From contig JAJOZX010009066.1 of NCBI GenBank assembly GCA_023014485.1, positions 1-64,000 on the forward strand: a stretch of DNA of 64,000 bases, in the 5' to 3' direction. Every line of letters begins with the position of its first letter. Positions within the stretch are counted from its first letter, which is position 1. A program made the translations under genes and the position numbers. The DNA comes from Bathynomus jamesi (lineage: Eukaryota > Arthropoda > Malacostraca > Isopoda > Cirolanidae). The notes beneath the pieces are model-generated. The model did not search any database. It had not been told where the DNA came from and worked only from the letters and a program-made list of their open reading frames with translations. Below are positions 44,849 through 56,600 of this stretch, piece after piece.

Positions 44849-45191
44849 AAATAAAATATCCAAAGGAAAAAAATATTGCAGTTATTTTTTATGATTTTAG
44901 GAATTTTATATTTATAGGCGAACTTTTTTCCGACATTGTACATAAATGAGGTGGTGAATGACATCGAAGGATTAAATAGAAAAAAGAAAAGTTTTGGACA
45001 GTTGGAGAGTGTACTGTGAACAATATCCGTTGGCTTTCTTACGGGAAAGAAGTCGTGGACCAGTTAGAATCTCTCTCGTAGCAGTAGTAAAACAAAGCTT
45101 TACGTATATAAATTTCAATACCATTTCGTTATGTAAGCTAAAAGGTAAGTAACCCCACCTAAAAACCAAACAAATAAACGTACCACACACT
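43340..45191. other. No gene; several simple repeats
   Basis: (GT)n at 43754-43793, (AT)n with (AC)n and (GT)n at 44351-44428, and a long poly(A) followed by (AT)n at 44796-44845. No protein motif was recognised. Confidence 0.5.
44085..44241 (+). repeat. 18-bp tandem repeat, about nine copies
   Basis: The unit GTTAAGTTAGGTCAGGTT is repeated without change. It contains TTAGG and may have grown from telomere-like sequence. Confidence 0.95.
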
Positions 45192-46688
45192 AGTAGCATG
45201 GGCGCAAAATGGACGAGTGCAATACAATGTTGAAAATGTTGCAAAGGAGAGAGGGGATATGCAAGAGGTTATGCAACAAATGGGGAGAGGTCTTGCAACA
45301 AGGGGGATGCTGCAAAGGGTGGAGGGGTTATCCCCAAGCTGCAATGAAGGGGAGGAGAAGGTACCCCAAATGGGTAACCTTAACCTAAGAGAGGGAGAGA
45401 AAGGAGGAGGAGGAGGAGAGTCTTTGGGGGAGAAGGTAGGATGTCCTCATCCCTCAAAGGGAAACCCTAACCTAAGCCTTAACCTAAGGAGAGAGGAGAG
45501 AGTAGTTTATTCCACCGGAGTCCGTCGCATAATGAGCGTCCAGGGAATCCGCAGTTGTTATATAGAGGGTCGGGAGTTGCCAGATACCACTTATTTATTT
45601 ATTTATTTATATAAGGAGGGTTACCACTTATTTATTTAATTTATTTATTTATTTATATATAGATGAGTTGCCAGACTGCACCATTTATTTTCATTTTTAT
45701 TTAGATGAGTTGCCAATTATTGTTTTTTATTTTAATTATTTAGTTATATATAGATGAGTTGCCATTTATTGTTTTCATTTATTTATATAGGGAGGATTAC
45801 CAGATACCACCATTTTGATGATTTATATATAGATGAGTTGCCAGAGAACACTATTTATTCTAAATATTTATTTATATATAGATGAGTTGCCACTTATTTA
45901 TTTATTTATTAAAGGCAAGAGAGACGTTCTCCTTAATTTGCTCAAATTAATTCAATACATTAAAACGATTCCCAATATTAACAATAAAAGAAATACACTT
46001 GACAATTAATCCATGGCTTAACAAAAGAATTGAATAAAACACCAATATTAATAATAAAATAAATACACAGGACTCTTTATATTGTACATTATTCCAATAA
46101 CATATTCTATAAGAATAATATTTAATTTACTTATAATTCGAGAGACCTGAATCGCTTTCATATACTCCAAAGCCAAACCGAAAGTGTCTATTTACGTTTG
46201 ACAATCCTTTCTATATACCTTCTAGATTTTTTTATAAAGAAAATTCCGCGAAATCAAAGAAGAGGAATCCTTTATTCATTTATTTTCAAACTAATTTCAA
46301 TTAAAATTCATTCGTACTTTCATGCTAGTATATTTAATTAACAATATGCATAAATATAACAGTACACACTTTACATATATATACAAAACAAAGTAAAACA
46401 AACTCCCCCGAAAGTGTCTATTTACTTTTGCCTGGGAGAAAGCGTGTAACTATTGCGACCAAATATCAAAATGGTCACATCGGTCACATTGGAATATGGT
46501 TTGACCCACATTTCGTCACAAAGACCCGGATTTTCCTCCACCGACTCCAAATATTGTTTCAGTCGTCTCAGCTCGCATTAAATTTATTTTTATATTTTAT
46601 TTTTTTTGCATGCACTTTGCACGGATGAAAAGGTTTATTATTATTCTTATAATTTTCGTACTCGTGTGGAAAATGCGCATCGCACAAA
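45192..46688 (+). mobile_element. Left arm of a 12.7-kb inverted-repeat element
   Basis: The reverse complement of this 1.5-kb segment is found at 52791-57872 once two later insertions there are skipped. The outermost shared bases are AGTAGCATGGGCGCAAAATGG (first 20: AGTAGCATGGGCGCAAAATG). The arm includes CCTTAACC-rich purine sequence, the subterminal tandem repeats at 45590-45910 and Tc1-type end sequences near 46190 and 46415. This arm serves as the empty-site reference for the insertions in the right arm. Confidence 0.8.
45590..45910 (+). repeat. Subterminal tandem repeats of the left arm
   Basis: Degenerate units of ~60-70 bp, each with TATATAGATGAGTTGCCA and TTATTTATTTA, occur five or six times. 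The right arm has the same series at 57210-57470 in reverse complement. Confidence 0.8.
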
Positions 46689-47131
46689 GGCATGTTCTCT
46701 GCGAAATCATGCAAAAAAAAATCAAATTTGTCACCACACCATCTCAGATTTTGGTAAAATTTGGTATACAAAGAGATTTAGGCCAAAAGTAATGGAATGA
46801 AAAAAATTTTGATACTATGTTTGGGGCCAGATTTACGGCCCCCCGTTTTTTTCAGCCCCTACTGACCCCCATTTTTTAAATCCCCATAACTTTGTCCCTA
46901 ATTGAGATAGAGAAATGAAACAAACCTCATTAGAAAGGAAATAAAAATCTTTCAGACACATTTTATGAAGTTGAGCCATAAATTAAACAGAAAAAAGTTA
47001 TGGCCTTTTGAAAATTTGGGGTGGGCTAGCTCACCCCCCCCCCCCCTCGGCCAATCCCCACAAGAAATTTTTTTTAACTTGAACTAAACAAGCCTAAGTT
47101 GGTATAGAGAAATTTAATTAATTTTGAACAA
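46689..47131. other. Inner flank of the left arm, no gene
   Basis: Poly(C) run near 47032-47046. No motif recognised. Confidence 0.4.
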
Positions 47132-47607
47132 ATGAGTAAAAATTATAAGCGCGTTTGTTGCAATCCTTTTCTTACTCATAAGATCATAACTGCTGGGTTA
47201 AGACCAATGCCACAGGAATTTATTGGAAAAAGTGATCCAGAATGTGGGCCAGTCAGCACAAAAAAAGTCGATATAGTTGACAGCAGCAGCAACTCATCAG
47301 AAGACATCGCATCATGTACAATGGAGCACAAGGATAAAGAGTTTACAGTGACTGATGAAGCCAACATTACCCTGGGATCTTTCTAATTTCAAGATTAAAA
47401 TTCTTTATTTTCAAGCATTTCATTTTATTTTTACAGATGGCATCCCAAGTCACATGAAAGCTAAAATACAGTAGTTCAAGATAAATTTGAGAGAGCCAAG
47501 ATATCACTAAAAAGAAAACTAGAAGATGCAATGCGAATAAATTTGAATGATGAAGACAAGGCTGGTCCAGCAAACCTAGCTAGACTGAATGAAAAAAGGC
47601 TGAAAGG
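47132..47607 (+). pseudogene. 5' exons of an unclassified transposon-type gene
   Basis: 47132-47386 is open and starts NYKRVCCNPFLTHKIITAGL, a Cys-rich N-terminus of the kind found in a widespread, unnamed arthropod repeat protein. An acceptor-like TTTTTACAG precedes 47437, and 47480-47607 encodes DKFERAKISLKRKLEDAMRI and ANLARLNEKRLKG, ending at a good donor, AAAG/GTAAGT. The intron that follows (47608-50813) contains the piggyBac element. Stops interrupt the reading, so it is a decayed gene. It lies between the arms of the 12.7-kb inverted repeat and may be its own gene. Confidence 0.5.
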
Positions 47608-47775
47608 TAAGTAAGCTACAGATTTTAAGTTAGTTTAGTTTTTAGCCAGCCTTAAAATTTGCCTTAAAGGTAAATTAAAATTTATTTTGATTGTTAATTT
47701 TATTTTGATTTTATTATTAATATAATTTAATATAATATAATTTAATTTTTTATAATCAAATTTAATTTGCCTTAA

Positions 47776-48306
47776 CCCTTTACCGCCGTAGCGTCCGTTA
47801 TCGGACACCAAAATAAAAATGGAAATCTATCCAAAATTGTTGCGTTTTTGTCGGGTACGCCGTGATGGCTGTTTTCGGCCAACTCTGTGGAGTTACCAAG
47901 CAACGCTTTTCCGCGAAATTTAAAATTGTTAGAATTTAGCGCCATTATAGGTAACGCTGCAGCAGATGTTGGTGATGCAGTCCACGGACCTAACTTTACC
48001 AGACCATAGAATCATTACCAGGTAAGATATAGTTCTATAATAATTTGTAGCTCTCAAATATATATTTTAGACTATATTTAGAGTAAAATTTAGAGTATAA
48101 AATTACTTGTACTATCATTAGATGATCTAGAACATGGTGCTCGAAAACGATCAGCACGGTTTAGAAGGGTTTCCCCGCAACACATGCTTTTTTATAAAAA
48201 TGAATTTTAGGGGGGAACTAATTCATTTGATTTAATTATTTCATGGAGTTTGAAATAAATGCATAAATAAATTAATATATAATTAATATATATATATAAA
48301 TGTGTG

Positions 48307-48349
<43 letters not shown>

Positions 48350-50769
48350 ATAAAGAGCAGATGGCAATTCATAAGTTGTAGTAATTTTTTTTCCAATTTG
48401 CTTCTAGGAACAAGTGAATCTTCTGGACATGCATCAATTTCTATAGCAATTGGTAACTTTTATGCTGGAAACTGTAACAAGAAGTCACGCTATTGTACAG
48501 TTGCTGCAACAAGTGATGAATAGACCATATCAGAAGGAGGTGAAAGAGAAAATTTAGAAGAGTTCAGACCTAACGAGTCAAGTAAGCTTTTCATATTTTT
48601 TTCAAAACTAGATAGCTACAGAATTAATATAAATGAATAATAAATACTGAATACAGAAGAGTATAGTCAATTAAATCTCTATATACAAACACTCTTACAT
48701 CCCCTCTGTAGTAAAATATTGGATGAAAAAGTATATTTCTAACTTGAACTTCTTTTTTTTCTATAAAGGTACAGCTTCAGAATGTGAATCAGAGGACGAT
48801 ATTTTGTCTTCTAGCACAGTTGTCTTATGCGTCGAAAACCATTCACCCTTGTCTGTATCTAACGAGAAAAGGCGAAAGCAGACTTCGCAGAAGCGTACCC
48901 CTATCTGGAAAAAAGTTACCAGTCGACAGCCTATTCCACCTGAACCAGACTTTGAAAATGACTCGCGTATCAGAAAATATCGAGGATGACTTAGTGAGCC
49001 AATTTCAGTTTTTTTCGAAATTTATTGATAAAGATATTCTTGATATTATTGTTAGTCAAAGTAATTTATATTCTGTGCAGAAAAATGTAAATCGTCCTCT
49101 AAAATTGACTAGGGAAGAATTTGAGCAGTGGCTGGGACTGTCTATTTGGTTTAGCCTCTGTAAAATAAGTAATACTCGTGAGCACTGGAATGATGGTATG
49201 AAAGATGAGCGTTACACAAGCTTGATGACTCGTGATAGGTGGGAAGAGATAAAAAGTAATATTCATTTTGTAGATAATTCTCAGCTGTCTGGTGATGATA
49301 AAATAGCTAAAGTACGCCCCTTCGTGGAACATTTGAGAGCTAAATTTAAAGAAATTCCAATGATCAGAGATATATGCATAGATGAGTCTATCATTCCATT
49401 CAAAGGCCATTCTGCACTAAAACAATATATCCCAAAGAAACCGCACAAATGGGGTTTCAAATTTTTTGTGTTAGCTGACAAAGAGGGAATGGTGTACGAT
49501 TTTATTCCATACACTGGAAAGATTCAACCAGTTGATGACCCTACAGTTCCTGATCTTGGGGCTAGTTCAAATATAGTTTTGCATTTAGCTCAAAGCATTC
49601 CAAATGGCAAAGGATACAGACTGTTTTATGATAATTGGTTTACATCTTTGCCATTGCAAGTTTGCTTAGCAAAACGTAAAATATGGTCTTGTGGCACTGT
49701 TCAGTCAAGAAGGTTGCCAGGTCTCACATTTTCTTCAGATAAAGAAATGCAGGCTAAAGGTAGAGGTACTTTTGAGGAATGGGATGCAAATGTGGATAGG
49801 GAAAGAGTAACAGCAATCAAGTGGTTTGACAGCAGGGCTGTTCATGTGTTATCAACTTTTACCACAGCGTATCCTGTTGTTCAAAAGGAAAGGTTTGATT
49901 GTAAGACAAAGGAGAATGTAACAATAACTTGTCCAAATACTGTACATGAGTACAACAAAGCAATGGGTGGGGTAGACTTACATGACCAGATGGTTTCTCT
50001 CTATAGATTCTCATTCAAATCAAAAAAATATTACCACAGAATTATTTGGCATTTGTTTGATATGGCATTAGTCAATGCTTGGCTAATGTACAAGAAGTCA
50101 TGCAATGCTATGGATATTCCTCCTAGAAAGCAAAATAAGTTATCATATTTTAAAGTTAGGGTAGCTAAGGCTTTGATGTTTGCTGGGAAAGTGACACAAA
50201 CAAGCAAAAGAAAGAGACCATCTATCGAAAAACCCCCCAAAAAAGTTGGGAATCAGGGCTTACCTCTACCTGATATTGATGTACGATATGATGGTCTCCA
50301 TCATTTGCCTGATGTTGGTTCTGTTAGGCATATGTGTAAAATGGTTGGTTGCAAGAGACGAATTGTAACATTCTGCCAAAGATGTAATGTTTATTTGTGC
50401 ATTGCACAAATAAACAAATGTTTCACAGAATTTCATATTAGGAATCAATAAATTCCATATCCTGATTCAATTGTAATAGTATATATAAATGTAATATGCA
50501 ATTCCAAACCCATTTAATATGTTTGATGTAATAGTTTATATGTTAATAATTTTTTTTAGTTGAATTCAATGTTTTATTCTCCGTAGAGTTTCACATATTT
50601 TTAGCTCCATGTGCCGTGGTGCCCGATTTCATCCACCTTCATTAAAAATATAAATAAAAGAAGAAGTATAAATTTTAATGCCTACACTGCTTCTTTGCAT
50701 CTCATTTACCACAATTATTAATATATTTTTAAAAAATAATAGAAATAAATAGACCTCGGCGGTTAAGGG
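47776..50769 (+). mobile_element. Complete piggyBac element (2,994 bp) at TTAA
   Basis: The ends CCCTTTACCGCCGTAG and, inverted, CCCTTAACCGCCGAGG are flanked by TTAA (47772-47775 and 50770-50773). The transposase occupies most of the interior. The element sits in an intron-like interval of the decayed gene whose exons lie at 47132-47607 and 50814-51340. Confidence 0.95.
48770..50451 (+). pseudogene. piggyBac transposase, almost intact
   Basis: An open frame of 555 codons runs from 48784. The three catalytic Asp residues are at 200 (CIDESIIPFKG), 283 (FYDNWFTS) and 398 (MGGVDLHDQM), in DDE_Tnp_1_7 order. The C-terminus is a Cys-rich cross-brace domain (CKMVGCKRRIVTFCQRCNVY, then LCIAQINKC). 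The N-terminal ~60 residues of that frame look wrong. The adjacent frame (from about 48770) has the expected acidic start (ASECESEDDILSSS) and joins near 48970, so one indel is needed. An upstream exon at about 48409-48583 (acceptor TTCTAG, donor TCAA/GTAAGC) with one stop may supply more N-terminus. Hence nearly intact but probably inactive. Confidence 0.85.
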
Positions 50770-50813
50770 TTAAAAGGCAAATTAAAATTTATTTTAATTG
50801 TTTGTGTGTGCAG

Positions 50814-51340
50814 ATTTGACATCATCATGATATGGTTGAAGGAAGAATTCGACAAGACGTCATCTTATGAGCGAAGAGTCCAGATATTAACCTTGAGCCC
50901 ACTGGGAATTGATGAAAGCATGCAATTTTCTGGAGCTCCAAAATATTTGGTCAGCAAGTGACGAATATGGAGAAAAAAACCATGGTATTTTTCCTGAAAT
51001 TCTAAGCAGTTCAAAGGGTAAATATCTAACAACTACTGTCAGGGAAGAAGTTCAAAGCTTCTACTTGGATGATGATATCAAAAACAATGCCAGGTAAGTC
51101 TAATTGTATTTCTGTCAGAGAAGAAAATAGAGAGAAGCACCTTGAACCCAAAAGACTTCTTGGAAATCTAAAGGAGACTTATGCATTATATAAAGAAAGA
51201 AATCATTCAGAAATTGGTTTTTCAACGTTTGCTAAGCTAAGGTCAAAACAGTGCGTAATTGCTGAAATGGGACACATTTTGTATGCATATGTACGCATCA
51301 TCAGAATTCAATACTGATGATATCCTCAATTGGGAACAAA
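50814..51340 (+). pseudogene. 3' exon of the unclassified transposon-type gene
   Basis: After an acceptor (TGTGTGTGCAG at 50813) the frames encode MIWLKEEFDKTSSYERRVQI, a helical segment (GKYLTTTVREEVQSFYLDDD), and then KETYALYKERNHSEIGFSTF with AKLRSKQCV. After a frameshift comes GTHFVCICTHHQN. The order of these elements, ending in a C-x-C-x-x-H-Q-N motif, is that of a large, unnamed repeat-encoded protein family common in arthropods. The end is lost where a LINE B fragment begins at 51345. At least three frameshifts or stops are present. Confidence 0.55.
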
Positions 51341-51344
51341 GACA

Positions 51345-51540
51345 TAGACACCAAGCTTCTCTATTCTTTTCTTGAACTGACCCACAGAGGAACTGCTCAC
51401 AACTTCTGAAGGTAGCCTGTTCCACGTGCGACAGAACTTATTGCAAAGGTAAATCCCACAAAGAGAAAGAGAGAGAGAGAGAGCGGGTTATATCAGGAGG
51501 CGATTTCGGAAACATGGAGATTATACTTTCTCTGTACGGT
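51345..51540. pseudogene. Two LINE B scraps in opposite orientation around (GA)n
   Basis: 51345-51452 matches the LINE B C-terminal region on the minus strand (complement of GAACAGTTCCTCTGTGGATC-like sequence). After (GA)n at 51462-51483, 51484-51535 matches 13083-13135 on the plus strand (GGGTTATATCAGGAGGC). This is a rearranged remnant. Confidence 0.65.
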
Positions 51541-51884
51541 GAATGAGTGAATTGTTCACTTGCACGCTCTGTCACGACAATATTTTGCATTAATATTTGC
51601 AAGCATTCTACTCGATCCTCAATTTTTGCCCATTTTGGTTAGGGAAATGGACATATAATTTGAGCGGTGGCAAGTCATTACAGTACAAGGAGAATCTATG
51701 GTCTGAACCATAGGCCAGGTTAGGTTCAGGAGCCAGCATGCTGGAGCGAACCAGAGCCTTACCGCCAAAGTCAGACATAGAAATGATGAGTTGCAACATT
51801 AAATGTACATGGTTCCTGCATATTTTAGCTGTCAATTGTCACTCTTATTTGTATAAGTTTGTTTCCTCTTTCCAAGGGATCACG

Positions 51885-52090
51885 ATTCACCTATAAATAT
51901 CTCCAAGGAACAGTATTAGCGCCACTACTATTCATAATCCTGACATAAATCATTACCAGAGACAGCGCAGTAACATCCTTTGCCGATATCACAAAGACCA
52001 GTAGAAAAATAAGAAATCTAGAAGAACTCTACGATCAGAATGTTTTTCTAGAGATACAACAGGATTTAGTAATTTTTGTATAAAATGAAG
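51885..52090 (+). pseudogene. Reverse transcriptase fragment, degenerate
   Basis: Translation across frames gives QGTVLAPLLFIIL, the QGxxLGPLLF block of a LINE RT, followed by SFADITKTSRKIRN, a changed FADD box, and then EDLQQD-like sequence. It is a short old fragment, clearly different in sequence from LINEs A and B. Confidence 0.5.
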
Positions 52091-52195
52091 TATAATAAAA
52101 AGAATAGTTTCAGAGCTCATCCGGGCTCGAGACCCAGTGACAGCAGCCGGCGGCGGGTAACGATCATCCTTCCGCACAATTGGTTGGTAGACAAA

Positions 52196-52300
52196 TGGTC
52201 ACCCTGGGTGACCTAGTGGTTAAGACGCTGTGTTGCTGGTGGTTCAGATTCCACATTAAACTGAAGGTCTAAGGCGGAGTAAAAAGCGTGACCTTCGTGA
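52196..52300 (+). mobile_element. tRNA-derived SINE (second type), copy 1
   Basis: TGACCTAGTGGTTAAGACGC is an A-box-like segment and GGTTCAGATTCC a B-box-like one at tRNA spacing. The following AACTGAAGGTCTAAGGCGGA recurs in copy 2 at 52701-52785. Confidence 0.6.
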
Positions 52301-52475
52301 AATCACCGCACATAATAATAATAATAATAATAATAATACAAGAGTTAGGACAATTGTATGCATCATTTGGGTTGAGCGCTGCGCCTGACCGGTTGTCTGT
52401 TAAACTGATGTAAACCCTTTAAGTTCATTTCTGATAATTATAATTTTTAACAGTGATTTCGAAATAAAATCAATA

Positions 52476-52519
<44 letters not shown>
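52476..52519. repeat. (GT)n microsatellite
   Basis: GT run open as Cys-Val repeats; not coding. Confidence 0.95.
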
Positions 52520-52520
<1 letters not shown>

Positions 52521-52700
52521 GTCCTCACTTACTTTCTATTTCTGACAAAACTGTGTGTATATATATATTTGATTCAATTCCAGTTGTTGAGTACTCCCGG
52601 TGTGTATGTGCGTGTGTGTGTCTGTGTGCGTGTATTAATTTTGAAAAAATGCGCAAGATGTCCTGTGTGTCGTATAATTAACTAATCTCAATCAATAAGT

Positions 52701-52785
52701 TGGTACCCTGGGGAGTCTAGTGTTTAAGATGCTGGGTGCTGATGGGACGTGGCTCGCGTTAAACTATAGGCCTAAGGTGGAATGA
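52701..52785 (+). mobile_element. tRNA-derived SINE (second type), copy 2
   Basis: GGTACCCTGGGGAGTCTAGT, GTTTAAGATGCTG and TAAACTATAGGCCTAAGGTG match copy 1 with several changes. It sits against the inner end of the right arm of the large inverted repeat. Confidence 0.55.
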
Positions 52786-53061
52786 TACATTTTGTGCGAT
52801 GTGCATTTTCCACAAGAGTATGAAAATTATAAGAATAATAATAAACCTTTTCATCCATGCAAAGTACATGCAAAAAAAATAAAATATAAAAATAAATTTA
52901 ATGCGAGCTGAGACGGCTGAAACAATATTTGGAGTCGGTAGAGGAAAATCCTGGTCTTTGTGACGAAATGTGGGTCAAACCACATTCCATTGTGACCGAT
53001 GTGACTATTTTGATATTTAGTTGCAATAGTTACACACTTTCGGGGGTTTATGTTTACTTTG

Positions 53062-53117
<56 letters not shown>

Positions 53118-53906
53118 TGTACTGTTATATTTATGTTAATTGTTAATTAAATATACTAGCATGAAAGTACAAATGAATTTTAATTGAAATTAGGTTGAAA
53201 ATAAATGAATGAAGGATTCCTCTTCTTTGATTTCGCGGAATTTTCTTTATAAAAATATATAGAAGGTATATAGGAAGTATTGTCAAAAGTAAATAGACAC
53301 TTTCGGTTTGGCTTTAGAGTAAATGAAAGCGACTCAGGTCTCTCGAATTATAGGTAAATTAAATATCTTTATTAGAATGTTATTGGAATAATGTACAATA
53401 TAGAGTCCTGTGTATTTCTTTTATTATTACACTGCCCAACACCAATTTTGCTGATTTAATTCTAGCACCTGTTTTTAGGTAACTTTGGTGTGCTGATTTC
53501 AAAAATCACCTTAGTTTTTGCCTATCACGTCAGGTTTTCGAGCAATCAAATACGGATATTTTGGAGATATCGCATTTTGGCAGGGTTATGCCCAATTTTT
53601 TTTCTTTTCAAAAAATAAGTTTTTACATACTCAGAATCAGCATGGAAAAGTAAACAATTGTGCAGGGAGTGAACTTTAATATACAATGGTAATATTGACA
53701 CGTAAAGTGATTAAAAAGTGTTTAAATAAGCAAAAAATGAATCCATATTAAAGCAAGCACGGGACCAGTTTTCTTAACATTGTCTTTTTCTTGTTTTCTT
53801 ACTTTTCAGTGCTGATAAATTTTCTCTTATAGGACTTCCTAGAATGAGAAATGTCAAGACAATCTCTTTGCAGGCTCCAGCAGTAGTCAGCCATCATATG
53901 GGTATC

Positions 53907-54176
53907 TCATCTTCTTTGGTATCGTTCTTCCATCACTTTGATATCTTGGCGGAACTTTTCACCTTGCTCTTCACTAACATCACCAAGATTTTCTGGAAAT
54001 TTATCCAGATGACTGTTGAGATAGTGAACTTTAATGCTCATGTTGCAACCCAACTGCTGAAAGTTTACAAGTAAATCCTTTACAAGATCTTTATAATTTT
54101 CAGACTTTTTGTTTCCTAGGAAGTTCTTAACTACTGCCACAAAAGCATTCCAAGCTCTTGCCTCCGTTTCGGTCAT
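53907..54176 (-). pseudogene. C-terminal remnant of an unclassified transposon protein
   Basis: The 89-residue minus-strand frame is well preserved: ARAWNAFVAVVKNFLGNKKS, KDLLVNFQQLGCNMSIKVHY, NSHLDKFPENLGDVSEEQGE and KFRQDIKVMEERYQ. I recognise it as a segment repeated in many arthropod genomes without a functional name. Its place inside the CACTG element suggests that it is the end of that element's protein. No catalytic residue can be assigned. The rest of the gene was lost or displaced when the LINE inserted. Confidence 0.6.
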
Positions 54177-54309
54177 TGAGTTACTGAACTGCGTACATGT
54201 TGTACATGACCTTTAGATTTAATGCACAGATTTGCGTATTCCAGAGATAAAATTTTAACAGCAAAACAGCTGTTAACAGGTCTCAAAAATTATCAATTTT
54301 GATAAGCGC

Positions 54310-56600
54310 CCTTCATGGTAGCCAGTGGTAATTTTACATATGTTAGCGATATGAGTGGTACCACCAGGTGGATTGATCATTGTCTCACTAGTAATAATCT
54401 AAAGGATCGAATTGTTAGAGTTCATATTTTGCATGATTTCCTTCTTTCTGATCATAGACCATTAGAAATATTAATTAACGTTACAATTTATGCGCAACAC
54501 GACTTAACAAGAACTCGATAGGTAAGAATAATCGCGTCGATTGGTCCAATGTTAATATGCAGCAGAGAATAGAATACAAAGACAGAACATGTCACCTCTC
54601 TAATAATTTAGAAATTTTGCACCTTGGCTGTAATAATCCTTGCTCAAATGATTCTCACTGTAAACTCTCAGATAGGTATTATAGTAAGATAATATCCCTG
54701 TTAAGAGAAGCAGGAAGCCCCTTGATTAAATCTTACAACTATCATACTAAGGTTATTCCTGGATGGAATGATTTTATTGCCCCCCTGAAGAGGGAATCGA
54801 AAGACGCCTATGATTTGTGGTGCTTTCATGGTAGACCCAGATTAGGACCAGTATACTTGAATATGTGTAGAAGTCGGGGTCAGTATAAGGCGGCCATAAG
54901 GCGATGTAAACAGGAAGAAGAGTCTACTCGAGCATCAAAAGCCTGTGAAGCTCGCATAAATAACGAAACAAATTTTGGAAATTTGTTAAGAATCAAACGG
55001 GTGTCAAAAATGTCCTCCCTCCGACAATCGATGGGGTGTCGGGGGAGGATGAAATTGCAAAGCTGTAGAAAAATCACTACTCTAACATTCTTAATAGTGT
55101 GAGTAGGGATAATCTTAAGATAGATTACAGCGAAACGATTGTGGGAGGGACAAGGGAAAATATTTTGATATCATTTTCTGAAGTAAAGAGGTTAATTAAA
55201 GAGTTAAAGACTGGTTCTGCGTCAGGGGTAGATGACTTATCGAATGAGCACTTAAAATATGCAAATGACGTAGTATGTCTGCATATATCATTGCTCCTAT
55301 CAGCCATGCTCGCTCATAGCTATATCCCTGCAGAGTTCATGAGGGTATATATCTTGCCCTTGGTCAAAAATAAGTATGGAGACATTCTGTCCAGCAATAA
55401 TTACAGGCCCATTGCTGTCGCTTCCTGCTTCTCGAAACTACTAGAAAAACTCTTGTTACTCCGATTAAATGATTTCCTATGGACATCTAATCAGTTTGGC
55501 TTTAAAAGGTCCCACTCAACTGACCTGTGTATCTATGTACTTAAAGAAACAATATCTAAATACATTGACAGTAATTCAACCATTTATAGCTATTTCCTTG
55601 ATATAAGTAAGGCATATGATAGGGTGAACCACAATATTTTATTTGCAAAACTAGAAAACAGGAAGGTTCCCATGTACAATATTGTACATATTAAATTTAT
55701 TGAAATTTTGGTATTCCCACCAATCTTTCACTGTTAGGTGGGGCAATGTACTATACGAGTGTTTTGGCTCCTCTTGCGGGGTGAGACAAGGTTCCTTGCT
55801 CTCCCCTATGCTGTTTTAATGTGTATATTGACGGATTAATTGCTTCACTTAATGAGGCAACTGTGGGATGTTGTATAGATAACGCAAGGATAAATAACTT
55901 AGTTTATGCCGATGATATGGTGTTAAGTCCTTCTGTTAAAGGTCTGGATCGGCTACTAAATGTCTGCGAAGTGTATTCGCAGAAACATGATATTCTTTTT
56001 AATGTTACAAAAACTAAGGTTATGCAATTTCATCCGAAAAGCTGTAATCAGCCAGCTGATATAAGGTTTAAAATGAATGGTGAAGTAATTGAGAAAGTAC
56101 AAGAGTTTAAGTATTTGGGTCAAACTATTACCAGCTCCTTGAGTGATGACTCGGATATAAGAAAATCTCGAAGCCTGTGTGCTAAAGCGAATATGACCAT
56201 AAGGAACTTTCGTTTCTGTACAAGTGAAGCTAAAGGGACACTCTTTCGTACTTTCTGCAGTAATATATACGGTCAGCAACTTTGGGTGAATTATAAAAAA
56301 GGTTCTGGCAGAACCCTAAATTTGCTGTACAACAGGTCTTTTAGACTCTTACATAAATTACCCCAGAGATGCTCAGCTTCGCAAATGTTTGCTACCCGCA
56401 ATGTCCCGAGCTTCCCGGAGGTAACAAGACGTGCTCAACACAGTCTAATGTAAAGAATTAAAAAATCAACTAACCCGATCATCCAAGCTATCCATGAGTC
56501 CTGCCATTTATCCTCTAAGCTATGGACTTTTTGGTACGAAAACGTCTGTCTGTAGCTCCACTTAACTTCGACAGTGCAGTATTATTTCTAATCAATTGTA
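54310..56600 (+). pseudogene. LINE C: endonuclease end and reverse transcriptase, inside the CACTG element
   Basis: 54315-54521 ends with the APE SDHRPLEI motif. 54557-55102 is a linker. 55099-55737 has RT fingers and palm (SNNYRPIAVASCFSKLLEKL, NQFGFKRSHSTDLC, and the first catalytic Asp in YFLDISKAYDRVNHN). Near 55776 another frame reads CGVRQGSLLSPMLF. 55821-56453 has the catalytic NLVYADDMVLSPSVKGLDRL and FKYLGQTIT. The YADD box and the motif spacing differ from LINEs A and B, so it is a separate clade; I cannot name it. Three or more frameshifts break it. Confidence 0.8.

Noticed and set aside
45217..45639. 140-codon Gly/Glu-rich frame in the left arm (and its counterpart at 57438-57827)
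   Set aside because: The frame is open in both arms, but it is purine-rich low-complexity sequence, differs by indels between arms and lacks any domain; conservation is explained by the shared repeat.
49099..49514. Minus-strand open frames within the piggyBac gene
   Set aside because: Antisense shadows of the transposase frame.
52476..52685. Cys-Val-rich open frames
   Set aside because: Translation of (GT)n; no protein outside the repeat.
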